Source: Metellina segmentata (taxonomy: Eukaryota > Arthropoda > Arachnida > Araneae > Tetragnathidae). From it: a DNA stretch of 64,000 nucleotides. Both the position numbers and the translations under genes were made by a program. The notes beneath the pieces are model-generated. The model had not been told where the DNA came from, ran no database searches, and worked only from the letters and a program-made list of their open reading frames with translations. Position 1 is the stretch's first letter. Each line of letters opens with the position of its first letter. Location of the stretch: positions 59,769,981 through 59,833,980 of the forward strand of contig OX375875.1 of NCBI GenBank assembly GCA_947359465.1. The letters run 5' to 3'. This document shows positions 10,721 through 23,715 of this stretch, piece after piece.

Positions 10721-12586
10721 ATATGATTTAAATTACGTTTGTCAGAATCGAATAATCGACAATTATCTCATTTTGTTAACTTTGTTTAATTTCAATTGCC
10801 CTGCGAATGTAAAAAAATCTTCTCAGATTTAAGGATTGTTCCCCGTTGAACTACAGTGTAGCAGCAATATTTTCAAACTGTACCGATTGGACAATAGTTC
10901 ATACTCAGTGAAATTGCGTGTGTTTTGGAAATTTATATAATTTGATCTAGATGTATAAACGGTATATAAATGTTGTCTGATTAAAAACTATTTTAAATTT
11001 ATTTTTGGCGGTATAAGGATTTACGTTCCACATTATAGGTATTCTATCTAACGTTTTACAAATATTTTCCCACCTACTCATAAAAAATCGATTATTCCTG
11101 TGTTACTGTCCTCCTCGGATGCGTCCCTTTTGTTCCGCAACTTTTCTCCTTGTGTCTTCTTATTTCGTCATTAAAACTTTCGAATATGATTGTCAATATG
11201 AATAATCGATTTTACACGCTCATCAACCATTTGACATATTTATAGCGGATATTTCCTGTTATTAAATAAGGAAATAGTCTTATAAATATGTATATAGTCA
11301 TTGTTTTGCTTCACATCTTACCACACAAAGTTAATCAGAATGGTAAAGGCCCAATTTTTAAATTCCTTTAAAATCAATGTCCCAATTTTGAATTATCACT
11401 CGCAACTTCAACCACGATTGTATGCATAGCGATTCACACACAAAAAAAAATTACAAGCAGATTTGATCCGATAAAAATGTTTGGAATTTCTACAGAACGG
11501 GGTTAAACGATTAAAGGATTGATTTGTGCGATTTTATTGTTATCGATATTGTTCGACCATCTCTGTTGTCTGGCTGCAACCGGCTTAAAAGTGGGGCCAA
11601 TGATGAAGAGAAACATACAAGGCAGCCGTCATACCGCAGTCATAAAATGGTAAAAGATGCATAAAGGTGTCGGAATTGAATTCTTACTTAACGAGGCGAT
11701 TATATCCATGGTTTCGCTTTTCCACACGAGTGAGCGTGACGGATCGTGCAAATAGTATAGCGTAATAGCGGCTTTGTGAAAGAGAATTCTCATTTTCACT
11801 GTAGTTAAAGTGGTTTGGCAGCTTGACAGGTTGAGTGGGTGGTTTGCGGGAAATCAAAGCTGAACTTCATAAACTGCATAAAATTAAAAACAAATTATGG
11901 CTGTAGTCTAGGAGTTGAGCAACTGTCTGTTAATGCGTGATTTGCTGTCTTCTCTTTATTTTATAGTATCCCGCTCTGATGATTTATATCCTTTTATTTT
12001 CCCATGAATATTTCTTTTCATCACGAGGACACAGTAACAAACTCATTGCAGTAACTCATAAATGATCTCTAATTTGTGTGAGGTATCCGAACAAGTCATA
12101 AAAATGTCATTTTTGACCAAAAATTTCAAAAACAGTTTTTTATATTATATGGTAGAGTATTGATTTGACTTTTCAAAATGTATTTAATTTTTTTCTCTAA
12201 GTTAATTAGTCGCAGAGATAACAAGATTTTAGCCAAGTGGTGAATTTTAGAAGTGGCCGTTGAAAGACCAAAAAACCTGTCAAAATTTAAATTAAAAACT
12301 TCCATATTTTGCAGATATATTTTTAGAAAGGTTTCTCAAATGTTTAAATAGTTTCTCTTTTGGAAATAGTGTGAATATTTTTAAAGAGAAGTGAAGAACA
12401 AAATTGCTTACACAGAAAGTAAAAGCAAGAGAGAGAGCAAACGTTACACTTCAAACTATTTTTTACTCTAAATTAATTGTTATGCATGATTTCCTCACTT
12501 CAAATGTTATAACACAAAAAGTGATTGACCGATTCTAGTATAACTTTGAGTACTTGTTCTTTATAATGTGGTCTAGAGAATCAATT
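10721..12586. other. Intergenic, nothing recognised
   Basis: A 1.9-kb AT-rich stretch with no feature I can support. Confidence 0.4.
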
Positions 12587-12771
12587 AACTAGAATAATCA
12601 CAATGAACTAGAATACTCACAATGAATTAGAATAATCAAAATGAACTAGAATAATCACAATGAACTAGAATAATCAGAATGAACTAGAATAATCACAATG
12701 AACTAGAATAATCCCAATGAACTAGAATAATCACAATGAACTAGAACAATCACAAGGAACTAGAATGATTA
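12587..12771 (+). repeat. 19-bp tandem array, about 9.5 copies
   Basis: The unit AACTAGAATAATCACAATG repeats nine times (12587-12757) with one or two substitutions per copy. A tenth, partial unit runs into the terminal repeat of the neighbouring mariner-like element at 12772, so the transposon appears to have inserted in the array's last unit. The array does not resume beyond 14077. Confidence 0.92.
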
Positions 12772-14077
12772 TACAAAGGCTGTTCACACATTTTTTAGAC
12801 AATGTATATTGTATTCACAAAACTAAATTACATAAAATTCTTGTGTTTTAAATGTTCTATTTGATAGCCCTTATTCTTAACTATCTTTAGACACCGTAAT
12901 TTCCAGGATAATAATGCCTTTTGAAGTGTCAGAAGAGGTATTCTATCCCATTCCTCCTGAAGAGCTTTCCAGAATCCTGTAAGGGTTGTGGGACGACGTT
13001 TTGTTAATGCAGATTTTAAAAGTCCGAAAGCACAAAAATCCATAGGTGTTACATCGGGAGATTTAGTAGGGATATCAGTGAAGGGTATGGCCTTGATACC
13101 GGTTTTTTGTTCCATTTCTTTTAGGAAACTTACAGTGGATTTTGATGTATGACTGCTAGCTTTGTCTTGATGGAGTTCCACAGATTGATGGCACTGTGGG
13201 TAAAGCGATGGTATTTCATTCAGAAAAATTGGCTATAAAATATGTTCCTGATAGTATTTGGAGTTAATCTTGACATTTTTTTCCCACTCTCTTTATTTTT
13301 AACTTGCCATTATATGAAAAACCAGCAACAATCATGAATCACTAAGAAAACTTTCTTTCGATTCTGTGAATCATGTACTTAATTTTTTTTCTCCCCTTTT
13401 ATGATAATAAGTGGCTCTTTTTTTTGCTGCAATCATTTAAATACACCCATGATTCATCTATTCTGACAATTTTTTTCCATTTTTTTTTGGATAAGTGTTT
13501 TTCATATAGAATTCGGCAGCGTGTCCTGCGTTCAGCGATATGCTTTGGAGAAAGACGACGCACATTGCGTTTTTTCGCTTTCTTAAGATTTAAATCAACG
13601 TTTATCATTTTGTTTACAGTGGACACCGAGCATTTTAATGATTTTGCAACTGTCCTTTGACCAGGGGGATTTTCTTTTAATAGTAAACAACGTACCTTTG
13701 CAATAGTCGAAGATGTTCATTTCTTCCATGGATACTTGTTTGGAATTTTTGTCCCACTTGAGGCTCCAATGTGATGTTTTTTTCCTTTCTTGTTGACGAT
13801 ATTACCTATCGACGCTTTAGATATCACAAAACCATGACTCTCACATCGTTTTTGGATAACGGAATATGAATATTTCTCTTCGAAAAGAGCATAAATATAG
13901 CCTTCGAACCACTGCTTCGTTAAAAACGCCATTTTGAATAAAAACAATCCTCTCAAGCCGCAGACGATACTTTTGACTTTTAAAAACATAGTACAACTGC
14001 ATTTTTTTTTTCGCAGCAATCGATTTTTTATTATTGCTAACCAAAATTGTCTAAAAAATGTGCGAACAGCCTCTGTA
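12772..14077 (-). mobile_element. Full-length mariner-like transposon, 1.3 kb
   Basis: Inverted ends of about 30 bp (TACA(A/G)AGGCTGTTC(A/G)CACA, then TTTTTTAGACAAT) bound the element and begin with TA. Length and single minus-strand transposase fit the mariner group. The transposase is complete in outline but broken by an in-frame stop and a frame change. The catalytic spacing and PTKSPDVTPMDFCAFG motif differ from classical DD34D mariners. Confidence 0.9.
12828..14019 (-). pseudogene. Mariner-like transposase with non-classical catalytic spacing
   Basis: In order on the minus strand: a DNA-binding region with FEGYIYALFEEKYSYSVIQ at 13717-14019; a stop (TGA) just after NKYPWKK; the same frame resumes with KKAKKRNVRRLSPKHI and IDESWVYL, the first catalytic aspartate, at 13399-13626; then a frame change and LHQDKASSHTS with PTKSPDVTPMDF, the second and third acidic residues, at 12828-13181. 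I count 36 residues between the second and third aspartates, against 34 in mariner. This is nearer to the maT-like DD37D group, but an indel could also explain it. Non-functional as it stands. Confidence 0.85.
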
Positions 14078-14309
14078 TGCTGAGTTGAAACTTTTTAAAC
14101 TATGGCCATTTATTTAAGAAACAGGACTGTAAAAGTATCAAAAAACTTATATTCATTTTTCGATCGCTTGTAAAATTTTTCTTTATTCAAATATCCTTTT
14201 GATTCTAGATCGTTCTCTAGAAAAATACATGTAGTTTATTTTGGTAGTATCATTTTTCAAAAGGGTTGAATAGATTTTTATGTAGCACATTTGAAGTTTG
14301 TGACATCTG

Positions 14310-14655
14310 AAGTTGTGAAGTTCCGGCGCCGCTGCGGCGACGTACTTCCAACTTGCGTGCAATTTGTACCGCAGTTCCCCACGGCGCCGCACACGCGTTC
14401 TGAAGTACCTTGTTTTCATAAATAAATGGAATATAAATAATAATTACTAAATGGTTGTATCCAGTAACGTCTATTTTGTTTCAAAATATACTTTTTACAC
14501 CATGTAAGCGAAATAAACACGTGTTCTTCGATAGAATATTTATCGCAAATGGCGCGAAATGAGTACTTGTGTCATTTCACGGTTATGTGTGCATAGTTGG
14601 GCTTCGGTGCCGCAGCGGCGCCGCACGTTGAAAAACCGGATGTGTGCATCGGGCC
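14310..14655. mobile_element. PIF-Harbinger-type MITE, left end missing
   Basis: This is an inverted relative of the complete copy at 43878-44333. It has the same GC-rich blocks (GGCGCCGCTGCGGCGACG, CCCCACGGCGCCGC), the same AT-rich middle with 'CCAGTAACGTCTATTTTGTT', and the same end GTGTGCATCGGGCC followed by TTA. The left terminus cannot be matched, so it appears truncated or diverged before about 14310. No coding capacity. Confidence 0.75.
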
Positions 14656-15647
14656 TTATTATTCTGTTTATTTTCAATTTACGTCTGTTTCCAATTGATA
14701 ATATATAATTAATGCGCTTTAAAATTATTATTAAATTAAGTTTCAATTATAAATGACAAAAATTGACTTTATACCAATATTATAGTTCTGATAAAAATTC
14801 GGAAGTATGACGATGGGGTGCGCATTTAAAAAACTATTGTACTATTGACGAGTTGTTGCGGCGTTGTTGGGATCGCCATCTGGTGTATGAAATTCCACTG
14901 ATAACCATTCTAGCACAAGGTGAGAATTTTTGACTTGTCGTTCTACAGTAAGATTTTGGTACAAGAGGTCTAAATAGAAGCTTTGCTTTAATCACTCAAA
15001 TCAATTCAAACAATAATTGGTTTTCTTTCTAATAGAATTTATGTAAATTATGATCACAACTAAACACACTAACTTTATCTCGACTTCTGATGCTTCGAAC
15101 AGGGCTCAGCAGCTTTGAAATTGATAGGTATATTTCTAAACAGAACGAAGTCACAATGCAAGTACCACTAGATAGTTCCTCGATTGCAATTATGCCTACT
15201 CATTTCTCTGCTTAATGAATCCCACTCACGATGTATAGGATTAATATCCAAATCTCGTGGACTATCCATAATCTGAAGAAGGTCGTCAACACTATTGAGC
15301 TACAAAGACGCACGGAATATGAATCTAATGAATATAAATTTATGAATCCACGGTAGCTTTGGGAAGATTAACACGATATTTGAGTATCGCTTCTTTATAC
15401 TTCTGAACATTAACTACAACGATGCACGAGGTTTCATTCATTCAACATGATCCTGCTCATATATAAATATTAGATATCTCCACTAAATTAAAAGTCATCT
15501 TAGTTTTATTCGGACTTATAATTTTGTCTATAAATGTAAATTCCGAAACAAAATCCTCCAGTAAGGGTTCAGTATCCCGTTTTATTTTTTAACATGTGTT
15601 TGCTTGTTAAACATGTTAGCATATGAATACCTCCATACACTGTTTGC
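14656..15647. other. Intergenic, nothing recognised
   Basis: No supported feature. Confidence 0.4.
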
Positions 15648-16273
<626 letters not shown>

Positions 16274-16339
16274 CTATATGCCTTCAAATTCCATCTTTGC
16301 TCAGATTTTACTCGGATTGTATTGGATTGCTGATTCGTT

Positions 16340-16535
16340 TCAGAGAAATTCTTTTGAAACGGATAAGGGGTTGTAAGTTGTGCAGGTTCGATTCCTCCCT
16401 GGGCGATTTTACCTCCTCGGTATCAATAAAATTTTTCATGTATGGGTACATCAATTACTTGGTGTTGTCTGTCGTGTTTAGCGTAGATTGGCCAAATATG
16501 TTCCTTACACCATAAAACCTCAACTAACCTATCAA
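16340..16535 (+). repeat. SINE-B copy
   Basis: The head ends in a box-B match GTTCGATTC at 16386-16394. The family body follows (CCTCCCTGGGCGATTTTA, CTTGGTGTTGTCTGTCGTG), then the tail TTGGCCAAATATG and CACCATAAAACC. Box A is decayed. Confidence 0.75.
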
Positions 16536-17136
16536 CTTTTGAAATGACCTGAACTGAATCTGGATTCATCAGTAAAAACACATTTCTGTACTGAATCAAC
16601 ATCCGGTTTTAAATGTTTCCGACTCGGGTTGCATTGGGTTTTCCTGTTCACGAGTGTAATCTGGAACGAAACTGTTTTGATGTCTAATAAAGAATTTCAT
16701 TTCTTGCAACTGAAACTCAATCATAATAAGATTAAACTGATAAAAGGTTTGTCTGATGGATATTGTCTTATATCAAGCAGTTACATTATGATGCCAGTAC
16801 TGCTCTATAGTTGAGACCTAACGTTTTACAAATATTTAACGTTAAGTTCGACCTCGTCTGTCGTTTTAAATCATTCATGCCATAGAGCTTCATCCTAAAC
16901 TGGAAATGACGTTTTATGACATGGTGCTTTGAAGATCTCATCCTGCAATCGTCTTAATAAAAACTTTCCGATTATTTTAGCCTACAATAATTCCATGGAA
17001 AATTGTCCTATGATGTCCTGAAAACTTTCATGGAAATGTGTGCAGAAAACTTACTTTAGCTTTTACTGCAAATATTTTCAATAAATATCAAACTTAAATT
17101 AATATTTTCAAGACGAATATTTGTTATCAAATATTT
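16536..17136. other. Intergenic, nothing recognised
   Basis: No supported feature. Confidence 0.4.
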
Positions 17137-17183
17137 GGAACATATTTGCATCAGCTAAAAAAATCTTCAATTTCTAACAATAA
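17137..17183 (+). repeat. 47-bp direct repeat, first copy
   Basis: The sequence from TGGAACATATTTGCATCA to TTTCTAACAATA recurs at 17732-17777 with about four differences, 595 bases downstream. Confidence 0.7.
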
Positions 17184-17524
17184 CAAAAATAAAACAAATC
17201 AGCATTTAGAGGATTCTTTTAAAATATCGATATAAAACATCAGGCATCTTATCTATTCCAGAAAAAACGTTTTTATCTTATTTGGAATTAGCATACTTTT
17301 GGGGTAATTACTCGCTTTCTAATTGTACCAACATACAGTTTTGAAACAAATTCGTAACTATCTAATTCCTTCTATCTAATACAAGCGAACTTTACTTTTC
17401 CAATTCACTTTAATCTATACTCCTGAAAATTACCAACTTTTCACATTATGGTTAAGTCCTCGGATTTCACCTTAACATAACTTTTAAAACATTTGTAAAA
17501 CTATTCACCGCGTCATTCTTTCTT

Positions 17525-17580
17525 TCACAGATCCTCGTCAATAGCCCCTTGTGTTGCCCCAGTACGACGTGCAATAAAAC
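17525..17580 (+). repeat. SINE-A tail fragment
   Basis: CAATAGCCCCTTGTGTTGCC and the following CAGTACGACG match the 3' end of SINE-A. Head and body are absent. Confidence 0.65.
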
Positions 17581-17731
17581 ACTTACCTTTCTCTCAAACG
17601 TTTATTTAATTTTTTGTTATTTTCATACCAAGTATGAAAATATTGCTCTCTCATCCCTCTAAGCGCAAGCTCAGTACCTTATTTAAAGCTGAAAAAATTC
17701 TGATAATGCAAAAGATCCGTCTTTGTGACTT

Positions 17732-17777
17732 TGGAACATACTTGCATCAACTAAGAAAACCTTCAATTTCTAACAAT
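17732..17777 (+). repeat. 47-bp direct repeat, second copy
   Basis: Partner of 17137-17183. Confidence 0.7.
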
Positions 17778-19894
17778 AGGCAGGAGAAAAAATCCAAAAA
17801 ACCTTGTTGAGCACAGCGACATTAGGCAATGCAAGTCCAGCCTCATAGCTATGCCCAGCAAACCTCCATATCTTATAACGAAATAATGTATAATTTTCCC
17901 AACAGCCGTCATTTCAATTGTATCACATATTTCCATTTCCACTGCTCTCCAACGCTACAAAAAAACAAGTAAGTCAGCGGACTTCTGACGGTTTCTAAAC
18001 TCTTCACGTGTCCGAAAAGACACCAAATCTGCAAAAAAAGCATGATTCGTGGGAATCGTTTTGGGGTCAGAAGAGATTCATAAACATCTCGGTCGCATTG
18101 TTCGAACTTGGGAGAGTCGAACAATCGGCCTCATTTGAATGCAATGGCTGAGAAATTGGGTCGTCCGATTAATATTCAAAATGGTGAGGCAATTTAAAAT
18201 CGTAAATCTCTCTTCCGAAAATCACTCTCTCGTGAAAATGCGTCTAACAAATAAGAATCTTCTCTCTCTTTCAAAGCTCTCCCTTTCGTCTTGTTTGGGT
18301 GCGCACTACGCATGCGCAGTTCGTTTAAAAATTTGAATTTCTTTTCTTGAATTCCCGATTATTTGTTTTGTAATAGAAATGTTTTTAGATTTTGAATCTA
18401 ACTAAATTGAACTCAGATTTGTTTATCCGATGCTATGTGCCAGTGGTACAAACTTGGGGAAACTATTAGGATTGAGGGAACCAGTATTTTCTCCTTGCAT
18501 GTATGTGTGTATTTGAAGTACAATTGATTTTGTTTTTATAGTTCACTTTTCTGTATTATGCTAACAGTTATAATATTCATACCTCGTAGTTTTTTTTTTT
18601 TTTTTGGGGGGGGGGCAGCTAATCATCACGGTACATGAGTCTGTAGAATTGGCACCAATATCACCATGTCTTCTATAAACCTCCAACGCAATATGCATAC
18701 AAAAAGGATTAGAAAAATAGGAACAATGGACTGATGAGTCACATAGTCAACTCAAAACATCCCTAAAACAGTCCTCTCCAGTACAGAAGAACAAGATGTG
18801 TTTCTAAGTCTCTCTTCTGGCAAACAATACATTTATCTGAATAGGAAAAGTGAAATATCTGTAAGAATAAGCCTTTGTAAACCTGGTAAAAATATTGCTT
18901 ATCCAACCTATGGCAGCAAAATTGGTAACATTTACTACAGGTAGGTTAGCCTAAAAAACCAAAGCATTGGAGAGAGACAAGAGATTATGGTCCTAAGAAG
19001 TTTGCACTCATGTCTCCTGATATAGCATACATACGACCTATTGAGTCAGGCCTGTATGTGTATGTTATCTTTATATTTACGGTATTTATATCTCATGTTT
19101 GTATACCAGTATAAAAATATCTACCATAAAAATATAGAAGGGGACCCAAGAGGTTCGAACCCCTAGGAGTTGGCTCGCATGATTTTTACTTAGCGTGGCA
19201 ATAATAAAATATTGAACCTTATATCATAAAAGGACACTTGGAAGAGCGCTGTATTGTTTTTCTTTTTAATACTCTCATTGGCTCTCCAAAAATTGAACCT
19301 AGGGGACCTCCAGACTTTGTACGAAACCGGAACATTCTTCGGACACAGATATGTTCCAATCGATGCATATTCCTTTTATGGAAGACTAGGTTCTACATAA
19401 GATTCCTGAGGTCCACGTTAATTTTTTCTTTATTAAGATTACATTTACTATCGCAGAATCCGGTACAAACATACGAGCTGCTGTTTATAAAGCTTGTTGT
19501 TCCGCACCGCATTATATGTTTGCCAGTGGACATTTGCATCCATTTCATCTGCAATAGGTTCGGTCATTGCCGGTTGGTTATTACCTTCGGTGTGTAAAAT
19601 TCACACGCTTGCTGCAGATAAGTGTGACAGAGGTGCAATTTCCAGTTTATGTTCACAGATGAAGCTCCCTTCTCACCTGAGGGGATGTTTAATGTGCACC
19701 GAATTCGAAGCTGAACTCATTACAAAAGTCGTGTGCCCTCAATCAAGTGCCCTCAAAATTTGTTAACATGTAATACTTCCTGATTTGATGTACTCAGGCA
19801 CGCTTTACTGTCGATGGTCGCAACTTTGAGCATCTACGAAAATAAGTGTACAGCCAAACTGTAAAATTAGAGCGAATAAAAATGTCCACATAGA
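17778..19894. other. Intergenic; homopolymer block and a possible hAT end
   Basis: Contains a T16 run directly followed by G10 (18590-18615). At 18441 the sequence CAGTGGTACAAACTTGGGG resembles a hAT terminus, but no partner end was found. A GCATGCGC core lies at 18310-18317. No coding sequence is supported. Confidence 0.35.
18590..18615 (+). repeat. T16-G10 homopolymer block
   Basis: Sixteen T are followed without interruption by ten G. Such runs are prone to sequencing and assembly error. Confidence 0.95.
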
Positions 19895-19990
19895 GCTTTC
19901 ATAAGAAGGTAATCGAGTCACGTGGTTTTGGACGAGTCTATTCTTTAAATAAGGCGATAGGTTGGAACGTAAGCAAAGCTCTTTCACATC
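19890..19990 (+). repeat. Dispersed repeat, copy 1
   Basis: About 100 bases (AGAAGGTAATCGAGTCACGT, GACGAGTCTA, AAATAAGGCGATAGGTTGGA and beyond) match the complement of 47375-47480 at roughly 80 percent by eye. The class is unknown and no ends were identified. Confidence 0.7.
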
Positions 19991-20342
19991 TAACGTCTTT
20001 AGGGTGGATTATGGTTCTAAGTTTATTTTTTAGTACCGTAAGCGAAAGCATTGAAAAGGTGTTTACGGGGTTAAAACCACCCACGAAGATCGCCATTCAT
20101 GCTTTTGCTCATAGCAGCTCTCCTAAAGACCTTTCATGCTTATTCAAAATCGACTGATCCAAGATCAATCGTCTTCTAGTTAGAGCTTCACTCTTCTTGC
20201 TGTCTCTCTCTCTCTCTCATTTCTACACCTCACCACATCATATGGGGGAAATACTTCACTATGTAAATACGTTCTGACTTTGTTTTCCCTACTTCCCCTT
20301 GAGTTCGTACTACGAGTTTTGAAGCACCCTGTGTTAACTTGG

Positions 20343-20540
20343 AGTCATTGTGGCTCAGTGGGTAGCAACCAACAAGCAGTAGGTAGCACGGGTTCAATTC
20401 CTTCAGGATCGATACCACTTTGTGTGTATTTCTCTCTTCTGTGTCAGTAAAGATTTCCTTGTGTGAGAGTATCTATTTTTTTTTGGCATTGCATCTTGCC
20501 CAAATATGGCCCTTGCACCATAAAAACCCAACCAAAAAAC
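20343..20540 (+). repeat. SINE-B copy with intact pol III boxes
   Basis: The tRNA-like head has a box A match TGGCTCAGTGG (20351-20361) and a box B match GTTCAATTC (20392-20400). It is followed by the family body and by the tail TTGCCCAAATATGGCCCTTG with CACCATAAAAACCC. Both internal pol III promoter boxes fit their consensus, so this copy could in principle be transcribed. Confidence 0.82.
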
Positions 20541-22511
20541 CCTTGGTAGAGTTAACCAACGGATAAATGCCTTTTTTATGTTAATTCAAAAATAAAATTA
20601 TGAGTACGTCGTGGTCTTCCTGAAACCAATAGCTCAAGCAGAAATTTCACTATTCTGCAAGATAGGTAAATAAATAATATCCCGCCATAGCTTGAAAACG
20701 TAACCCAAGTAAACCCGTGAGCTATAATCTAATACATGTCATTGCCCCTTCGACTCAAAATCATTCAGCTTTTTCCGTATAAGAGTAGGTATCATAATTT
20801 AAAAATAGTTGTATGCATGCCATAAAATACAAACTCGTGAGATATCAAGACAATGTATGAATGAATCAAACAATTCCCTTTCGAATATGGGATTGAAATC
20901 ACTGAGAAAGCCTCGGCTGTTGCGCTCTCTTGAATTGATCTTAAAGCTTCTAAACTAGTTAATATTCAATCATTCTTCTTTTATTGTTCGTTTTGAAAAC
21001 CTTGAATAGGTACGAAACATTTATATTATCTGGAGCGGAGCTTTTTATTTATCGATACGAGTTTTACGAACCTTTACCGAAAACTTATTTTTTATTGGGT
21101 TCACGTGCCGCAATATTTTAATATAACGAAGGAGCTCATATATTAAAAGTTGTTCTTTTAGGAAAACATAAAACCGTTTAGATTTTATATGTTTTACATG
21201 AAATAGGTCTATGTCTTCTTCTCTCTTTCATTTTCTCGCTACTAAAATTACATTAATAAAAGGATCGCAATATTTTATATTCAAAACGATACAGTCAATC
21301 CTCGAACAATTGAAAATGTTCTTTCTAATCTATTTTCATTAAGCTAAAGTATTATTAAAATTATTATTTCCAATATAAGATCGGTATAACTATCTCTTCT
21401 CAGCTTGTATAAAGCTTGAAAGTTTAAAGATTTGCAAGTTTCGTTAAGCGGAAGAGGCTTCATTCTAAAAAATTATATACAGCGTTTTCTGTTAACCGTG
21501 ACGTTGATGGTTATGTTAAAATATTGCCTTCTGATTGTCTCGAAAACGTCAGTAGCCCACACAGTATTAAAACTGAGGTCATTTTGAAGACCATATTAGG
21601 TGCGTTTTACTTCGTGTTAAAGAAGACAACAATGTTGTTAACACGGTCAAAATTTGTAAGAATCGTATGGTAATATGTTTAGAAAAATGTCTACGACGGT
21701 TCCGATAATTTCGACAAAGTTTAACTGAGCATGAAACAATCTCCTCGCTCTGGCATCCAGATACTCCAGAGAACAAACCTAACACCCATCTCTGCCTCAC
21801 ACTTATAAAGACTCACTGGAGACTACCTTATCCATCTGTGGCAAGTAGAATAGGACGCAGCTGACACATGCCATTTGAGATACGATCTCTGCCCAAACGT
21901 TTCCTAATCAAAGATAGACATTTAGTCCAGTTTGTAAGTTACTATAGCCCATACCCCCTGCTATCTTCACAGATTATGGATTTCGCAGACCAGGCAATGA
22001 TCCTATGTGTTAGAAGGGACGCAAATTCACTATGCTTTAGAGTGTCTTCTCACAAGTTCAATCCACCTGGATCATTCCATGTGAAATGAACAAAAATTAG
22101 AGAAACCTGTGGCAGTAGGGTGACAGATTTTCATGAAATTTGCAACAGGGCTTATTATGCATAAATAACGATATCCCAAATATTTTGGCTCTAAATTAAA
22201 TACTTGCAAAATTAAAATTAAATTTCGGGCTTTTGAAGGACTTGCAACTTTGAAGAGCAGTTGTGAAATCGCCTGATGTTGCAAGTTTGAAGACATCTTT
22301 CTCAAAAACTACTTAATGTAGACAACAATATTTCATATTATAATCTATAAAAAGTTCTCATTTTATCTATTTGAAACGACAATTTTAAACATCGTATTAG
22401 AGCTATTACTCGCGAAAAATGAAATATAGTTGATTTTGATACAATTATAAAAGTTCCTATGGGCTAAATGAATTTAAATGCATTGTTGAAATTTTTATAC
22501 CATTTACAGTG
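20541..22511. other. Intergenic, nothing recognised
   Basis: No supported feature in nearly 2 kb. Confidence 0.4.
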
Positions 22512-22835
22512 CTGACTAAATGGTATAGTGGTTAAGGTGTTAGCCTCTAGATCGGAAGGTTACAGGTTCGAATCTGTGTCAGGGCATCGATGCTTGTAAC
22601 CGTACGGTGTAGAGGCGTCTGGTGCACCTTAAATCTGTCGTGGCCGAAAGTCCTCACGTTGGGTTGGTGTGGAAGTTAGGAGAGTGAGGTGCCAGCTCTG
22701 ATGTTGCCTCGTCATTTGAGCGTGGTTCAAAATTAAGAGATGTTGTCCTCGGAACTTTCCCTTAGGGGATTGATCCCGGACCGAATGGCTTAGGCTGGGA
22801 CGGTGGTAACTAGTTGAACACCATATACAGATCTA
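22512..22835 (+). repeat. SINE-A copy with intact tRNA-like head
   Basis: A tRNA-derived head has box A TGGTATAGTGG (22521-22531) and box B GTTCGAATC (22566-22574). It is followed by the SINE-A body (GTGAGGTGCCAGCTCTGATG, GGGGATTGATCCCGGACCG). The tail diverges from the other copies after 22790. It is a SINE rather than a tRNA gene: the head does not close into a full cloverleaf and is joined to the shared body. Confidence 0.85.
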
Positions 22836-23094
22836 GGTATAATAAAAGTGCTGTTGAAGTTTGGAAGTCGCCTTTTATTTTCTTCGTCTTACAAACAGCA
22901 AAGAAAAATTATAAAATGACAGTTTTCCACTTAAAATAGGCACACAAAATTAAATGAAGAAAAGCTCAGAAAAAATTATGTTTCGAAAGAAAATAATTTA
23001 ATATGCCTATTAATTGTAAAAAAATTTAGGATTGCATTTTGAAGGCCAAAGCTACAAGTACAAAATTCGTAACACACTAAAACACGTTCTAAAT

Positions 23095-23652
23095 CTACGG
23101 TTTCTTAAGAAAGCGGAGCCGTTATATAGCATCCGTAAGTAGCTGTGGATGGCGTCATTCAAACCTTGATTAAGCTTCGGTTTTCTAAGAAAGAGTAGCC
23201 GTGAAGTAGCTGTGGGTGACGTCACTAAAACGTTGTTTATACTAACAGATGGCGTTGGTTTCCTAGAGAACGTTGTTTGTGAGTGTAACGAAAATGAGAG
23301 GAGCCGCCATTTGCATGACTGTCTTTTTTGCAGTCTCTAATAATTGGCGAACGTTTTTTCGCTTGTAGAGTCAACATTTCATTTCCTACGCCAAACAATT
23401 CGAGCGGAGGGAAGCAAAACAAACAAAATTTTTTGACTGGCATTGATTAGTTCGTTTTTGTAAAATCAGGATTGTTAAACATGGAATAAAAATTTCAACG
23501 GATTTGAAATTTGCGGAAAATTTTACACCAGAACGATACATTAAATGTGATTTTATTTAAATAAATAAATAATTAATTAATAAGTAATTTAATGCGTATC
23601 ATGACGTATCACGGCTCCCAGATAACGGCTCCGCTTTCTTAGGAAACCGTAG
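23095..23652. mobile_element. Inverted-repeat element (MITE-like)
   Basis: A 31-bp inverted repeat (23095-23125 against 23622-23652; core AAGCGGAGCCGTTAT) with one mismatch bounds 558 bases. A degraded extra copy of the terminus lies inside at 23178-23206. The interior also holds a fragment of the repeat found at 54470-54530 and 60850-60910. No target duplication could be fixed, so the class is uncertain. Confidence 0.65.
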
Positions 23653-23715
23653 CTTTACCCATCGATGAATTGGCAACTCAAAATTTCGTTCCCAAGCGAC
23701 TATTCGGATAGGCCT

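Noticed and set aside
18300..18322. NRF1-like site (GCATGCGC core) as a promoter
   Set aside because: A single short motif with no gene start beside it.
18441..18470. hAT left end
   Set aside because: Only one end can be seen, with no partner or duplication; not annotated as an element.
19148..19215. tRNA-like stretch with GGTTCGAACCCC on the minus strand
   Set aside because: A box-B-like half is present, but no convincing D-arm, anticodon arm or closing stem; probably a decayed SINE or tRNA pseudogene.
22512..22585. Possible tRNA gene with good box A and box B
   Set aside because: It is the head of SINE-A: the same body and tail follow it in other copies, and a proper acceptor stem is not formed.
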